Origin: Thiohalorhabdus sp. Cl-TMA
Lineage (GTDB): Bacteria > Pseudomonadota > Gammaproteobacteria > Thiohalorhabdales > Thiohalorhabdaceae
Assembly (NCBI RefSeq): GCF_041821045.1
Contig: NZ_JBGUAW010000014.1
Span: 1-52,761, forward strand
Direction: 5' to 3'
Length of the DNA stretch: 52,761 nt
A program made the translations under genes and the position numbers. Below the pieces are notes generated by a model. That model saw only the letters and a list, made by a program, of their open reading frames with translations, searched no databases and was not told the DNA's origin. Of the stretch, positions 17,091 through 24,969 are shown in pieces (position 1 is the stretch's first letter; the number at the start of each line of letters is the position of its first letter).

Positions 17091-17899
17091 CGGCTGACCC
17101 GGGAATAATGCAGGCCGAAGTGGGCTCCGATCTCCTTCAGCGTATAGCCGCCGCTCGCATAGGCCCGCGCTATGGCCTCGTCCCGGGGGAATTCATTCGC
17201 GAGCGCTTCCAGGGAGGGGGGCGGTGGCCGGCGCTGGGCCCTCGGGACCTCCTCCCGATCCGTGGCGTCCGCCTTTTGCTGCGCCTCCCGTACGAAGTCC
17301 TCCGAGCCGAGATAGACCTGGCCGGTAAGGGACTTCCAGGGGGAGGCCTTGCGGATGCCTTCCATGACGAACTGGCGGTAAAGGTCCCGGGCCGCGTCGG
17401 GGTGGGGCGAGAAAGCGGCTAGTATCCAGTCGGTGGTGAGCCAATCCGGCTTGGGCTCGATGCCGACCGTGGCCAGGAAGCTGCTCCAGAGCCAGTATTC
17501 CGGCACCGAAACCAGCCCCGCCCGAACGGGGTTGAGCACGATGTAGCGGGCCAGCTCCAGCAGATAGGCCTCCCTCTCCACCAGGATGGCCTTGTAGCGT
17601 CCCTGAAGCACGTGTCCGGTGCGGTGATGGCTGCGGTTGAAGCGCTGCGTGTAGACGCCGTTGAGCTGGCGCATGCCCCGAGCAAGATTGGCGTCCGGCG
17701 TCTCCACCAGGAGGTGATAATGGTTTCCCATGAGGCAGTAGGCATGGAGGATCCAGTTGAAGCGCTCCACCACCTCCCCGAGCAGGTCCAGGAAATCCCT
17801 ACGGTCCCAGTCGTCCAGGTAGATATCGTCCCGCCCGTCGCCACGGGCGGTCACGTGGTACAGGGCGCCGGGGTATTCGATGCGGATCGGTCGGGCCAT
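17051..17899 (-). CDS. REP-associated-type Y1 (HUH) transposase
   Basis: A 282-aa single-strand transposase of the IS200-like Y1_Tnp family. The N-terminus is MARPIRIEYPGALYHVTARG; the HUH motif is in MGNHYHLLVE near residue 58-65; and the catalytic Tyr is probably in the helix ARYIVLNPVRAG near residue 125. A C-terminal helix-turn-helix (GYTLKEIGAHFGLHYSRVSRIV, about 248-270) is typical of the domesticated RAYT-like group. All motifs look intact. Its last 13 codons are duplicated downstream as part of a 48-bp tandem repeat, and a leftward terminator follows. Confidence 0.9.
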   Translation of the reverse strand: MARPIRIEYPGALYHVTARGDGRDDIYLDDWDRRDFLDLLGEVVERFNWILHAYCLMGNHYHLLVETPDANLARGMRQLNGVYTQRFNRSHHRTGHVLQGRYKAILVEREAYLLELARYIVLNPVRAGLVSVPEYWLWSSFLATVGIEPKPDWLTTDWILAAFSPHPDAARDLYRQFVMEGIRKASPWKSLTGQVYLGSEDFVREAQQKADATDREEVPRAQRRPPPPSLEALANEFPRDEAIARAYASGGYTLKEIGAHFGLHYSRVSRIVRTQEWAKSKT

Positions 17900-17953
17900 G
17901 GAAGCAGGGTAGCGGAAAAAGCCTAATGGAAACGAGCCGGAGGGCTTGGGGCT

Positions 17954-18481
17954 TCAGTCACTGAGCCAGTACCTTTTGAAACGCCGGACGCGAGCATCCC
18001 AGACGAATACCGAAGCCGAGCTTTCGAACATCAGATAGAGAAGGCCGTCGTTCTTGAGCATGATCTCCGGAGGGGACTGCGGGGAGGGCGGCGCGTAGCC
18101 CCTTCCGGACGCCGTCCGCAGAGCGCCCGGTTTCCGCGTCGCAATCCCCATCTCGTGCCGGTAGGCATCCGCCAGGAACCGGTGGCGATATCTGCCTTGG
18201 TCGGAAAGGAAGACCACGAGCTGTTTATAACCGGACCGCCTTTCGATAAGCAGGTAGGCGAAGTCCTTCACCCGGTCCCCATTGAAGTCCCCGGAGGTTC
18301 AGTAGGGCGCCTTGCGGTCCCCGTCGCCGTCGGTGCTCCGGTAGGTACAGGAATCCGTCCAGGCCCAGGCACTCTCCATGTCATCGCTACCGGGCACCAC
18401 CTTGGAGCCCAGGTGGTTGAAGAAAGCGAGGTACTCCTGGTTCTCCACGGCCATCACAAGACCGGGGACAGGAAACAGCAT
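17954..18481 (-). pseudogene. FG-GAP-like secreted protein interrupted by an in-frame stop
   Basis: Two pieces in one frame, 18302-18481 and 17954-18298, are separated only by TGA at 18299-18301. Read through, the sequence around it is DRKAPY-stop-TSGDFNGDRVKDFAYLLIE, where GDFNGD-x-x-x-D is the calcium-binding loop of FG-GAP/VCBS beta-propeller repeats; a Trp codon (TGG) would fit the stop position. The N-terminus has a hydrophobic stretch that extends upstream of the first ATG, so the true start may lie before 18481. The C-terminal half contains FLSDQGRYRHRF and FVWDARVRRFKRYWLSD. Probably a decayed periplasmic protein of about 175 residues. Confidence 0.7.
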
Positions 18482-19058
18482 TAAGATGCCGGCAAGTGGG
18501 ATTATCCCCCATGCTCCGCCAAGCCCAAAGCCCGACCAACAAGTCTCGCCCCTTCGACCCCTTCCCAGCGGCCACCGCCTCCCGCCACCTTAACCTGTGC
18601 TCCGTGATCAATCTATTTCCTGCTCAGGAAGCCCCCACCAGCCGCTGTCCTACAGCAGTGGCACCCGAAGTCTGTCTCCTCCTCCAACTTTGGACAAGTT
18701 CGCAGAAAAATAAAAAGTGGATTTCCTCTTCCCTCCATATGGAGGCCACTGTTCGGATCAGCAACAAGTCTACCAACGAGGATTCTAAGATAGGGGCCGC
18801 TCAGCAAAACGGCCAAAGGTACCATCACGACCTACAAAGGTGGGCAACCACTTGTTTTTCCGCTACTCTAAAATCCATTTTACGCTTGGGTAGGCGAATC
18901 TAGGCGGGAATGGAAGCGAAGTCCCCTCCCAAGCCGCCCCGTGTCGCCACGACCACTCATGGGAACCGAGCTAGCTTCCAAGACAAGTACATTGAAGTGA
19001 TAGATCAAGGCCTTGACGAAACGCCCTCTACCCCACCTGATTGTCCGAGGTAACCACT
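18482..19058. other. 577-base stretch with no supported gene
   Basis: A rightward frame from 18496 to 18903 is open but its codon use and composition look random (Ser/Pro/Thr rich, no start signal), so it is not called. The stretch is less GC-rich than its surroundings toward 18690-18900, matching the lower-GC MORN-like gene that follows; this may be transferred DNA. No RNA or clear promoter was recognised. Confidence 0.4.
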
Positions 19059-20846
19059 ATGGCACGCCCCCTTTTGGTGCTTCTCCTCATGGCCATCTTC
19101 GCTGGCTGTTCCACTACCCACGTGGACTCCAGCCGCATGGAAAAAGGAAGCTTCCTCCATACGGAGAAGGGTGACCCCATCTCTCAAGGGGACACTTACA
19201 AGGTCAACCTGCGGAAGAACAGAGTAAAGCTTGATAAGAAAACCCAATATTCCCAGACACGAACAAAGCATTTCGCCAAGGTCAAGCGGGAACGGATTGA
19301 AACGGAAACTTACAAGCCTTCCGCGGCCATCATAATCGCCCTTCCCGCCCAGCCGTTCTGTTGGGCGGGAAGCATATTGGTCATGGACAATCCCGCCAGT
19401 TGTCTTGAGCTGTTGTATGAAAAGGAAATGGACTGGCGGGTCAAGCGGAGTCGAGTTCCCGGGCAAACCTTTACCGAGAGCAAAGAGGTAAGTTTTTCAA
19501 AATGGTATCCGGGATCAAACAATAAAGTAAGCCTTTATCTGAACCAGGAAAAGCTGGCCAACTTGCGGACAAATGATGAGGGGGTTGCCAAGTTTGACCT
19601 GATAAAGCTGCTTAGTTCCCGTTCTCTCCCGCCCGGAACGCTCCTAAAGGGTAAGGAAGCGACCCTAATGGCGGCTTCCCGAGGGGCACGCGATACTCTT
19701 TCCCTCTCCCACGACTATTTCGATGGGCTACCGAGAGAGTATTGGATTGCCCATTATAAAGCCCAGAAAAGCGTACTGGCCAAAAAGGAGTTAATCCACA
19801 CCACTTGCGGCAAAGCTGCCGAAAGCACCCGGGAATATTTCCGTTGCTATTACCGGAGTAAAACAGTCCAGACGGCCTTCGGCCCTGGAGAGCTTCATGC
19901 CCCTCCTGGGAAAGGAAGCTCCGCCGTTGGCCCCAAGGCCATAGAATGGCGTGATGGGCGCACTTTTTCCGGTAAGACCGTTCGCGGCGACAACGGACAG
20001 CCCGCTCTGGTGGGAGAGGTTACCTATCCGGATGGGCGTAGGTTTGTTGGAGATGTCCTGAATGACAATAGCGATGGCACTCTGTATTCGCCCTCCGGAG
20101 ATATTCTGTTCTCCGGGAAGTTCAAAAACGGGCGGCCTACTGGTTGGGGCACTGGGGAGACCGAGTCCGGATCCCTGAAGCCGGTCAAGTTCGCCGACGG
20201 AGAAAAAGTTTCCAACCCGGCCCGAAAGGAAGCTGAAAAGGCGGTGGAGACAGAGCACCAGCGCGCAATGGAGGCGACGCAAGAAAAGGTGGAAGAGCTC
20301 GAGGAAGAAACCGCCACCCAAGAGGCGGAGAAAAAGAAGCTCGCCTCTGCCTTCTCAGATTGGAAACGGCATAACAGTAAGATGTGGGAAAAATGCGCTT
20401 GCGAGATTCCCATGGATATGGGTGGCCAATTTTGTCTCAGTGCAAACCCCACTTTCGAATCCGCGGAAGAACGGGAGGCCCATGAGCGGGCGGCTGAACG
20501 GCGACACCGGGTGTGCATGGAATGGGCCCGATCGGATCGCAGGGACAAGGGCGACTATTACGAGAAACGGATGGCCCAGGTAGATCGCGACCTAGACCGG
20601 AAACTAGAACAGATCGAGGAAGAACGGCGCCTGGCCGAGATCCGGCGAGAGCGACTCCGGCGGAAGCACGAAAGGCAACGCCAGGCGAAGATCCGGGCCC
20701 GCAAAGCGGAGATCAAGGCCCAAAGAGAGAAGCGACTTGCCGAAAAAAAGCGTAACTGCCAAGCCTCCTACGCCAGAACCGGGGCAGTGGTCTGCGGCTG
20801 TCAGCCGTTCCTGGATGTAGGGGATGTGGCAACCTGCATGAAGTAG
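19059..20846 (+). CDS. Large lipoprotein with MORN-like repeats and C-terminal coiled coil
   Basis: The ATG at 19059 starts a classic lipoprotein signal (MARPLLVLLLMAIFAGC, Cys17), giving a 595-aa product. Residues about 20-290 are unrecognised. Residues about 305-375 contain MORN-like units (EWRDGRTFSGKTV, VTYPDGRRFVGDVLND, SPSGDILFSGKFKNGRPTGWG). Residues about 385-430 and 510-570 are highly charged Glu/Arg/Lys coiled coil. The tail has six cysteines (CACEIP, FCLS, VCME, CQAS, VCGCQ, TCMK), suggesting disulfides or metal binding. Codon use is less GC-biased than its neighbours, a possible sign of transfer. Function unknown; an envelope-tethered scaffold is a guess. Confidence 0.75.
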   Translation: MARPLLVLLLMAIFAGCSTTHVDSSRMEKGSFLHTEKGDPISQGDTYKVNLRKNRVKLDKKTQYSQTRTKHFAKVKRERIETETYKPSAAIIIALPAQPFCWAGSILVMDNPASCLELLYEKEMDWRVKRSRVPGQTFTESKEVSFSKWYPGSNNKVSLYLNQEKLANLRTNDEGVAKFDLIKLLSSRSLPPGTLLKGKEATLMAASRGARDTLSLSHDYFDGLPREYWIAHYKAQKSVLAKKELIHTTCGKAAESTREYFRCYYRSKTVQTAFGPGELHAPPGKGSSAVGPKAIEWRDGRTFSGKTVRGDNGQPALVGEVTYPDGRRFVGDVLNDNSDGTLYSPSGDILFSGKFKNGRPTGWGTGETESGSLKPVKFADGEKVSNPARKEAEKAVETEHQRAMEATQEKVEELEEETATQEAEKKKLASAFSDWKRHNSKMWEKCACEIPMDMGGQFCLSANPTFESAEEREAHERAAERRHRVCMEWARSDRRDKGDYYEKRMAQVDRDLDRKLEQIEEERRLAEIRRERLRRKHERQRQAKIRARKAEIKAQREKRLAEKKRNCQASYARTGAVVCGCQPFLDVGDVATCMK

Positions 20847-21221
20847 CCGTCCCCTATCTCGGCGACAAGGTGCCCCCATCACAACCACCAAGGGGCCCTT
20901 GACGCCGCAGACAATTGACGTGGAGTGCCCCGCCGGGGGCCCAAGCCACTTCTGTCGTGGGCCTCCAGGGCTGCCCCTTTCGGGCCTTCCCTCCAACGGC
21001 CCCCAACGGCGGTTTCACCGTTCGCCGAGCTCGGCCTTCTGCGAGTGAGGCACAAGCCGCCCTTTTTATCCGCAGTATTGTCGGAAATTTTTACACCTTC
21101 CCCGGTTCCGGTACTCCCTGCAAGACAGCGCATACAGCCGGTGACTGCCAGTTGCCCATCGCATCGAAAAGGGAATACGAGGTTTCAGGCGCAAGCCCCA
21201 CACCCCGCAACAGTCGAAAAA
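20847..21221. other. Intergenic stretch before PEP-CTERM gene 1
   Basis: About 375 bases with no supported gene. Together with the promoter elements described separately it forms a 572-base upstream region for the PEP-CTERM gene, long enough for enhancer sites of a sigma-54 activator. The string TTTTTACACC near 21091-21100 resembles AATTTACACC upstream of the second PEP-CTERM gene (about 36637-36646). Confidence 0.35.
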
Positions 21222-21234
21222 CTTTACAGTAAAG
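21222..21234. promoter_or_regulatory. Palindrome 58 bp upstream of a sigma-54 promoter
   Basis: CTTTAC-A-GTAAAG is a perfect 6-1-6 inverted repeat located 58 bases before the -24 element. The position suits an upstream activator site of a sigma-54-dependent regulator. No experimental support. Confidence 0.4.
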
Positions 21235-21292
21235 AACGACGAAATTCTTCACACTTTTCTGGGATCTGGACAAAACCGCAGACATTTACCGC

Positions 21293-21308
21293 TGGCATGC
21301 TCCTTGCG
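21293..21308 (+). promoter_or_regulatory. Sigma-54 (-24/-12) promoter of PEP-CTERM gene 1
   Basis: TGGCATG-CTCC-TTGCG matches the RpoN consensus TGGCAC-N5-TTGC with correct GG/GC spacing. It is 110 bases upstream of the PEP-CTERM start. The same type of site precedes the second PEP-CTERM gene in this window, which supports the call. Confidence 0.75.
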
Positions 21309-21418
21309 ACAGGGAGGAAGACAGGAAGCTTTCCCTTTGTCATCGAAAGCCTCCCATGTCGGCTCCACGGCCAAGGTCTGGTGCCCGCACACAATTCGCC
21401 AAATCAAGGAGGGCGAGC

Positions 21419-22141
21419 ATGTCCGACAATACCGCAATACGCCTCGTAGGCGCCCTGGCGCTTTCCGCCGGCCTGGGGCTGGCAGGGAACGCCCAGGCCA
21501 CGCTGACCTGGGACTTTACAGGCGCGGGGGGTGACCTCTCCAAGACGGAGACATTCGACGATATCACCAGCACCGCCCAGGTAACCGCCCACGCGATCAA
21601 CACGGAGGAACCGCCCGAACCGGTCCTTAACCAGGATGGGGAAGGGCTCGGGGTGGATCTGAGCGACAGCTTCGACGGCAGCCTGAGCGACCCCAACGGC
21701 CCTGACGGCACGATCCTTCCCGACGAAGACCAGATCGACAATCGCGGCGATGACGAAGGCATCGTCTTCGATTTCGGGTCCATGATGCAATTCGAGAACA
21801 TCTCCATCGCCTCGGCTTCCGGAGGGATCCTGAGCGAGCCGGATGCCTTCGAGATCTGGGGCACCAATGACTCGAGCGTTACCGGCTGCACCTCCGGCGG
21901 CCTGAGCTGCCTCACCGGCGTAAGCACCTCCCTGGGCTCGGGCAGCGGAGACAGCATGGTGGACCTAACCGGCATGGACTCCTACCAGTATCTGATCGCC
22001 ACGGTCCCCGGAGGCTCGGGAGACGACTACCGCGTTGCCTCCCTCGAGGCGAATCAAGTCCCCGCTCCGGCGACCCTGGGACTCCTCGGGCTGGGCCTGG
22101 CCGGAATGGGCCTTACCCGGGGCCGCAAGCGCAAGAGCTAG
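21419..22141 (+). CDS. PEP-CTERM sorting-domain surface protein 1
   Basis: Starting at ATG 21419 behind AAGGAGGG, this 240-aa protein has a signal peptide (about residues 1-28, cut after GNAQA), a very acidic beta-rich extracellular region, and a C-terminal PEP-CTERM anchor: VPAPATLGLLGLGLAGMGL followed by a basic RGRKRK tail. PEP-CTERM proteins are recognised by an exosortase, which is not encoded in the window, and sent to the surface or extracellular matrix in exopolysaccharide-making bacteria. A cysteine pair (TGCTSGGLSC) sits mid-protein. The role of the mature protein is unknown. Confidence 0.9.
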   Translation: MSDNTAIRLVGALALSAGLGLAGNAQATLTWDFTGAGGDLSKTETFDDITSTAQVTAHAINTEEPPEPVLNQDGEGLGVDLSDSFDGSLSDPNGPDGTILPDEDQIDNRGDDEGIVFDFGSMMQFENISIASASGGILSEPDAFEIWGTNDSSVTGCTSGGLSCLTGVSTSLGSGSGDSMVDLTGMDSYQYLIATVPGGSGDDYRVASLEANQVPAPATLGLLGLGLAGMGLTRGRKRKS

Positions 22142-22165
22142 GCATCACGGCCGGCGTTCCCCCTC

Positions 22166-22193
22166 GGACGGCCCCGCGCGGGCCGTCCTTTTT
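22166..22193 (+). terminator. Intrinsic terminator after PEP-CTERM gene 1
   Basis: Perfect arms GGACGGCCC and GGGCCGTCC with a 5-base loop, followed by TTTTT (22189-22193), 24 bases after the stop codon. Confidence 0.92.
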
Positions 22194-22321
22194 GTATCCG
22201 GCCGTGCGCGAGCTCCTATCGAGTGACCCTGAACGGCGAAATTATCAAGCCCCCGACGCCTCCAAGCGGGCCCCGGTGCATGGTCCCGCCACGGACCTCC
22301 GCCCCAGCATTGGCTTTATAC

Positions 22322-22339
22322 AATCGAATCCATTCGATT
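22322..22339. promoter_or_regulatory. Palindromic operator candidate upstream of the dab operon
   Basis: AATCGAAT-CC-ATTCGATT is a perfect 8-2-8 inverted repeat in an AT-rich island about 180 bases before dabB, partly overlapped by another ATCGAT unit to its right. A LysR-type regulator often controls carbon-concentrating genes and binds such dyads; none is encoded nearby. The rest of the 376-base gap holds only the terminator of the previous gene. Confidence 0.45.
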
Positions 22340-22517
22340 TATCGATTTTTCTCTAACCCTCCCCCTTCGTAGACTTAAGCCGCGACAGCTGAAACCGTAG
22401 CCGCCCGTTCAACGCCAAGCGGCGGAGCGCGAGCAAGCAATACGATCCGGCATGTTGGTCAGCGACTCCAGTCCATGGGGGGTCCCCATGCCGTACAACG
22501 GGGTTTGAGGCAGGGGT

Positions 22518-24197
22518 ATGGAAGGGCTCATTGCAGTGGTAGCGGCTTTGCCGCTCGTTTCAGCCGGGCTGATCCAATTGCTGTCCACACGCCTGGGCCG
22601 GGGCGGGGCGCGCTTGAGCGTGGCCTTCGTGGTGGCGACCTTCGTGCTCGCCGCCGTCACGCTCGGACTCGCCCTGAGCGGCGCGGACTCCAAGCAGGTG
22701 GCCCTGGGGCACAGCTGGGGGGTGCTGCTATTCGACCCGCTGAGCACCCTGATGGCGGTGGTGATCGCCGGGATCAGCCTGATCGTCCACGTCTATTCCC
22801 TGCGCTACATGGCGGACGAGGCGGGCTATATCCGCTTTTTCGTGCTGCTGGACCTGATGACCGCGGCACTGCTCGTCATGGTTGCCGCCGGGGATCTGGT
22901 GACCCTGGTGGTGGCCTGGCATCTGGTGGGCGTCCTGCTCTACTTCCTGCTCGGCCAGGACACCACTAGCCCCTCCGCCTATCGCTACGCCTTCTGGACC
23001 CTGATCACCTATCGTATCGGCGACCTTCCGCTGGTGCTGGCGGCGGCCCTGCTGTATCACGCATTCGGAACCTGGTCGCTGCCGGAGATCTTCTCCGCCA
23101 TGTCGGCCAACCCGGGCGCGCACACCTACCTGGGAATGCCCCTGGCGGAGGTGATCGGGTGGCTGGTGGCGCTGGCGGCCTTCGCGCGCTCGGCGCAGTT
23201 CCTGCTTCATACCTGGCTGCCCTATACCATGGGTGGACCCACTCCCGTCTCCGCCCTGATGCACGCGGGGATCGTCAACGCTGGCGGCTTCCTCATCAAC
23301 CGCTTCGCCCCCGTGTTCATTCACACCGACGTCGTGCTGCACGCGGTCTTCGTGGTCGGCCTGATCACCGCGGTCATCGGCTCCGCGCTGATGCTGACCC
23401 AGAACGACATCAAGAAGTCGCTGGGCTATTCGACCATGGGCCAGATGGGCTTCATGATCATGGAGTGCGGCGTCGGCGCCTTCTCCCTGGCCATCTACCA
23501 CCTGATCGCGCACGGCCTGTTCAAGGGCACCCTGTTCCTCGGCTCGGGCCGCGCCATCCATGCCGCGCGCCAGGAGAACGGCGTGCCCAAGGATTCGCTC
23601 TACGCCTTCGTCGTGGAGCGGCAAACGACCCGCACCCGCCTGCCCTGGCTGTTGATGGCCGCCATCACGCTGGCCGTTCCCGTCTCGATCCTGGTGCTGG
23701 CCCACTGGATGGTCTCCGAGCATTACTTCCAGAAACAGGGCGCCATCGTGCTCCTGTTCTTCGGCTGGGTGACCGGGGCGCAGCTTCTGTTCGCCACCTA
23801 CCGCATGGGCGCCCAGAACCTGTGGCGGCTAGTCACCATGAGCATCTTCTCCTTCGCGGTGGTGGTGGTCGGCTACACCCTGATCAGCCACGCCTTCGAC
23901 CTGTTCCTGTATCCGGACGCGGCCTTCCGCGCGGGGATCTACGAAGCCGCGAAGGTCGATCTGTTCTGGTTCGATCTGTTCGTCGGGCTCACGACCGCCC
24001 TGATCGTGCTCGGCTGGCTGCTCACCTATTACGCGGAGCAGAACGGCGGCCAACGGCCGATCAATGCGCGCCGGGTCTGGATGAGCTTCTATGCCCTGGT
24101 CTCCCGGGAGTTCTATCTGCCCGATCTCTACACCCGCCTGACGCGCACGATCCTGGCGGCAGCGGGCCGGCTCAACGTCTGGATGAGGTGGGTCTGA
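22518..24197 (+). CDS. dabB: DabB, membrane subunit of DAB inorganic-carbon accumulation complex
   Basis: A 559-aa polytopic protein of the proton-translocating antiporter family (NuoL/MrpA-like) with about 14 hydrophobic segments. The signature block HTWLPYTMGGPTPVSALMHAG lies around residues 230-252, and IKKSLGYSTMGQMGFM around 297-312. Its place upstream of a DabA homologue identifies it as DabB rather than a complex I subunit. In the known complex, DabB couples the proton motive force to one-way hydration of CO2 by DabA. It is one base from the next gene. Starts at ATG 22518 after AGGCAGGGG. Confidence 0.93.
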   Translation: MEGLIAVVAALPLVSAGLIQLLSTRLGRGGARLSVAFVVATFVLAAVTLGLALSGADSKQVALGHSWGVLLFDPLSTLMAVVIAGISLIVHVYSLRYMADEAGYIRFFVLLDLMTAALLVMVAAGDLVTLVVAWHLVGVLLYFLLGQDTTSPSAYRYAFWTLITYRIGDLPLVLAAALLYHAFGTWSLPEIFSAMSANPGAHTYLGMPLAEVIGWLVALAAFARSAQFLLHTWLPYTMGGPTPVSALMHAGIVNAGGFLINRFAPVFIHTDVVLHAVFVVGLITAVIGSALMLTQNDIKKSLGYSTMGQMGFMIMECGVGAFSLAIYHLIAHGLFKGTLFLGSGRAIHAARQENGVPKDSLYAFVVERQTTRTRLPWLLMAAITLAVPVSILVLAHWMVSEHYFQKQGAIVLLFFGWVTGAQLLFATYRMGAQNLWRLVTMSIFSFAVVVVGYTLISHAFDLFLYPDAAFRAGIYEAAKVDLFWFDLFVGLTTALIVLGWLLTYYAEQNGGQRPINARRVWMSFYALVSREFYLPDLYTRLTRTILAAAGRLNVWMRWV

Positions 24198-24198
24198 C

Positions 24199-24969
24199 AT
24201 GTCCCTTATGAGCTATCTCCTGGCCGCGCTGTTCCTGCCCCTGTTCCCGTTCAGCGCGGCGTTCAACGCCTTGTATGGGCGCGCCGGGAACACCGCTCTG
24301 CGTGCCGCCCTCCTGCTGGCCTGGCCGCAGATCGGGATTGCGCTGATCCGGACGGCGGACGGACCGCCCCCGGACTGGCTGCTGCCCCTGGCGCTGGCGA
24401 CCTCGGCGCTCTACGCCTTTCGCGCCCTCGCCCTGCGCGAGCTGGGGCAGTGGACCGCCTACCTCGCCACCTCGCTCTGGGCCCTGCTCTGGCTGGCCGG
24501 GCCCGGCGAGCCGGCCGTCGGCTCCGCCCATCTGCACGCCCTGGGGATGAGCGCGCCGCTGGCGCTGGTGGCCCTGCTCACGGGCGGGCTGGAGCAGCGC
24601 TTCGGCGCCGCCTACACCGGCCTGTACGGCGGGCTGGCCCAGACCCTGCCGCGCTTGTCCGGGGTACTGGTGGGGGCCATGCTGGCCAGCGTGGCGCTGC
24701 CGCTGTTCCCGGCGTTCTTCACCATGCTGGCGCTGCTCCTCACCAGCACCCCCGCCATGCCCGCGGCGAGCTTCGCCCTCCTCGGCATCTGGCTGCTCTG
24801 GAGCTGGGCGGGAGCGCGCATGATCCAGGGCCTGGTGGTCGGTCCGGTGAATCCGGACATGCCCGAGTATCGAGCCGCCGATCTAGGCTCGGGATCCGCC
24901 TGGGCCTATGCCGCCGCCCTGATGGCGCTCACCATCGGCGGCCTGTTTCTGATAGGAGACCTGCCATGA
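24199..24969 (+). CDS. Extra membrane subunit between dabB and dabA
   Basis: A 256-aa, strongly hydrophobic protein with seven to eight probable membrane segments. It begins one base after the dabB stop and its TGA overlaps the dabA ATG, so it must be made with the complex. FPAFFTMLALLLTSTPAMPAASFALLGIWLLWSW near residues 172-205 resembles the later helices of NuoM/N-like antiporter subunits. It might be a half-length second antiporter module or a coupling subunit. The two-gene dabAB operons that define the family lack it, so its function is not established. Confidence 0.75.
   Translation: MSLMSYLLAALFLPLFPFSAAFNALYGRAGNTALRAALLLAWPQIGIALIRTADGPPPDWLLPLALATSALYAFRALALRELGQWTAYLATSLWALLWLAGPGEPAVGSAHLHALGMSAPLALVALLTGGLEQRFGAAYTGLYGGLAQTLPRLSGVLVGAMLASVALPLFPAFFTMLALLLTSTPAMPAASFALLGIWLLWSWAGARMIQGLVVGPVNPDMPEYRAADLGSGSAWAYAAALMALTIGGLFLIGDLP

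Noticed and set aside
18299-18301. Selenocysteine or programmed readthrough at TGA
   Set aside because: No SECIS-like hairpin seen directly downstream and FG-GAP-like proteins are not selenoproteins; nonsense mutation is simpler.
18496-18903. 135-codon open frame
   Set aside because: No ribosome site, random-looking composition and no domain; listed only as part of an empty stretch.
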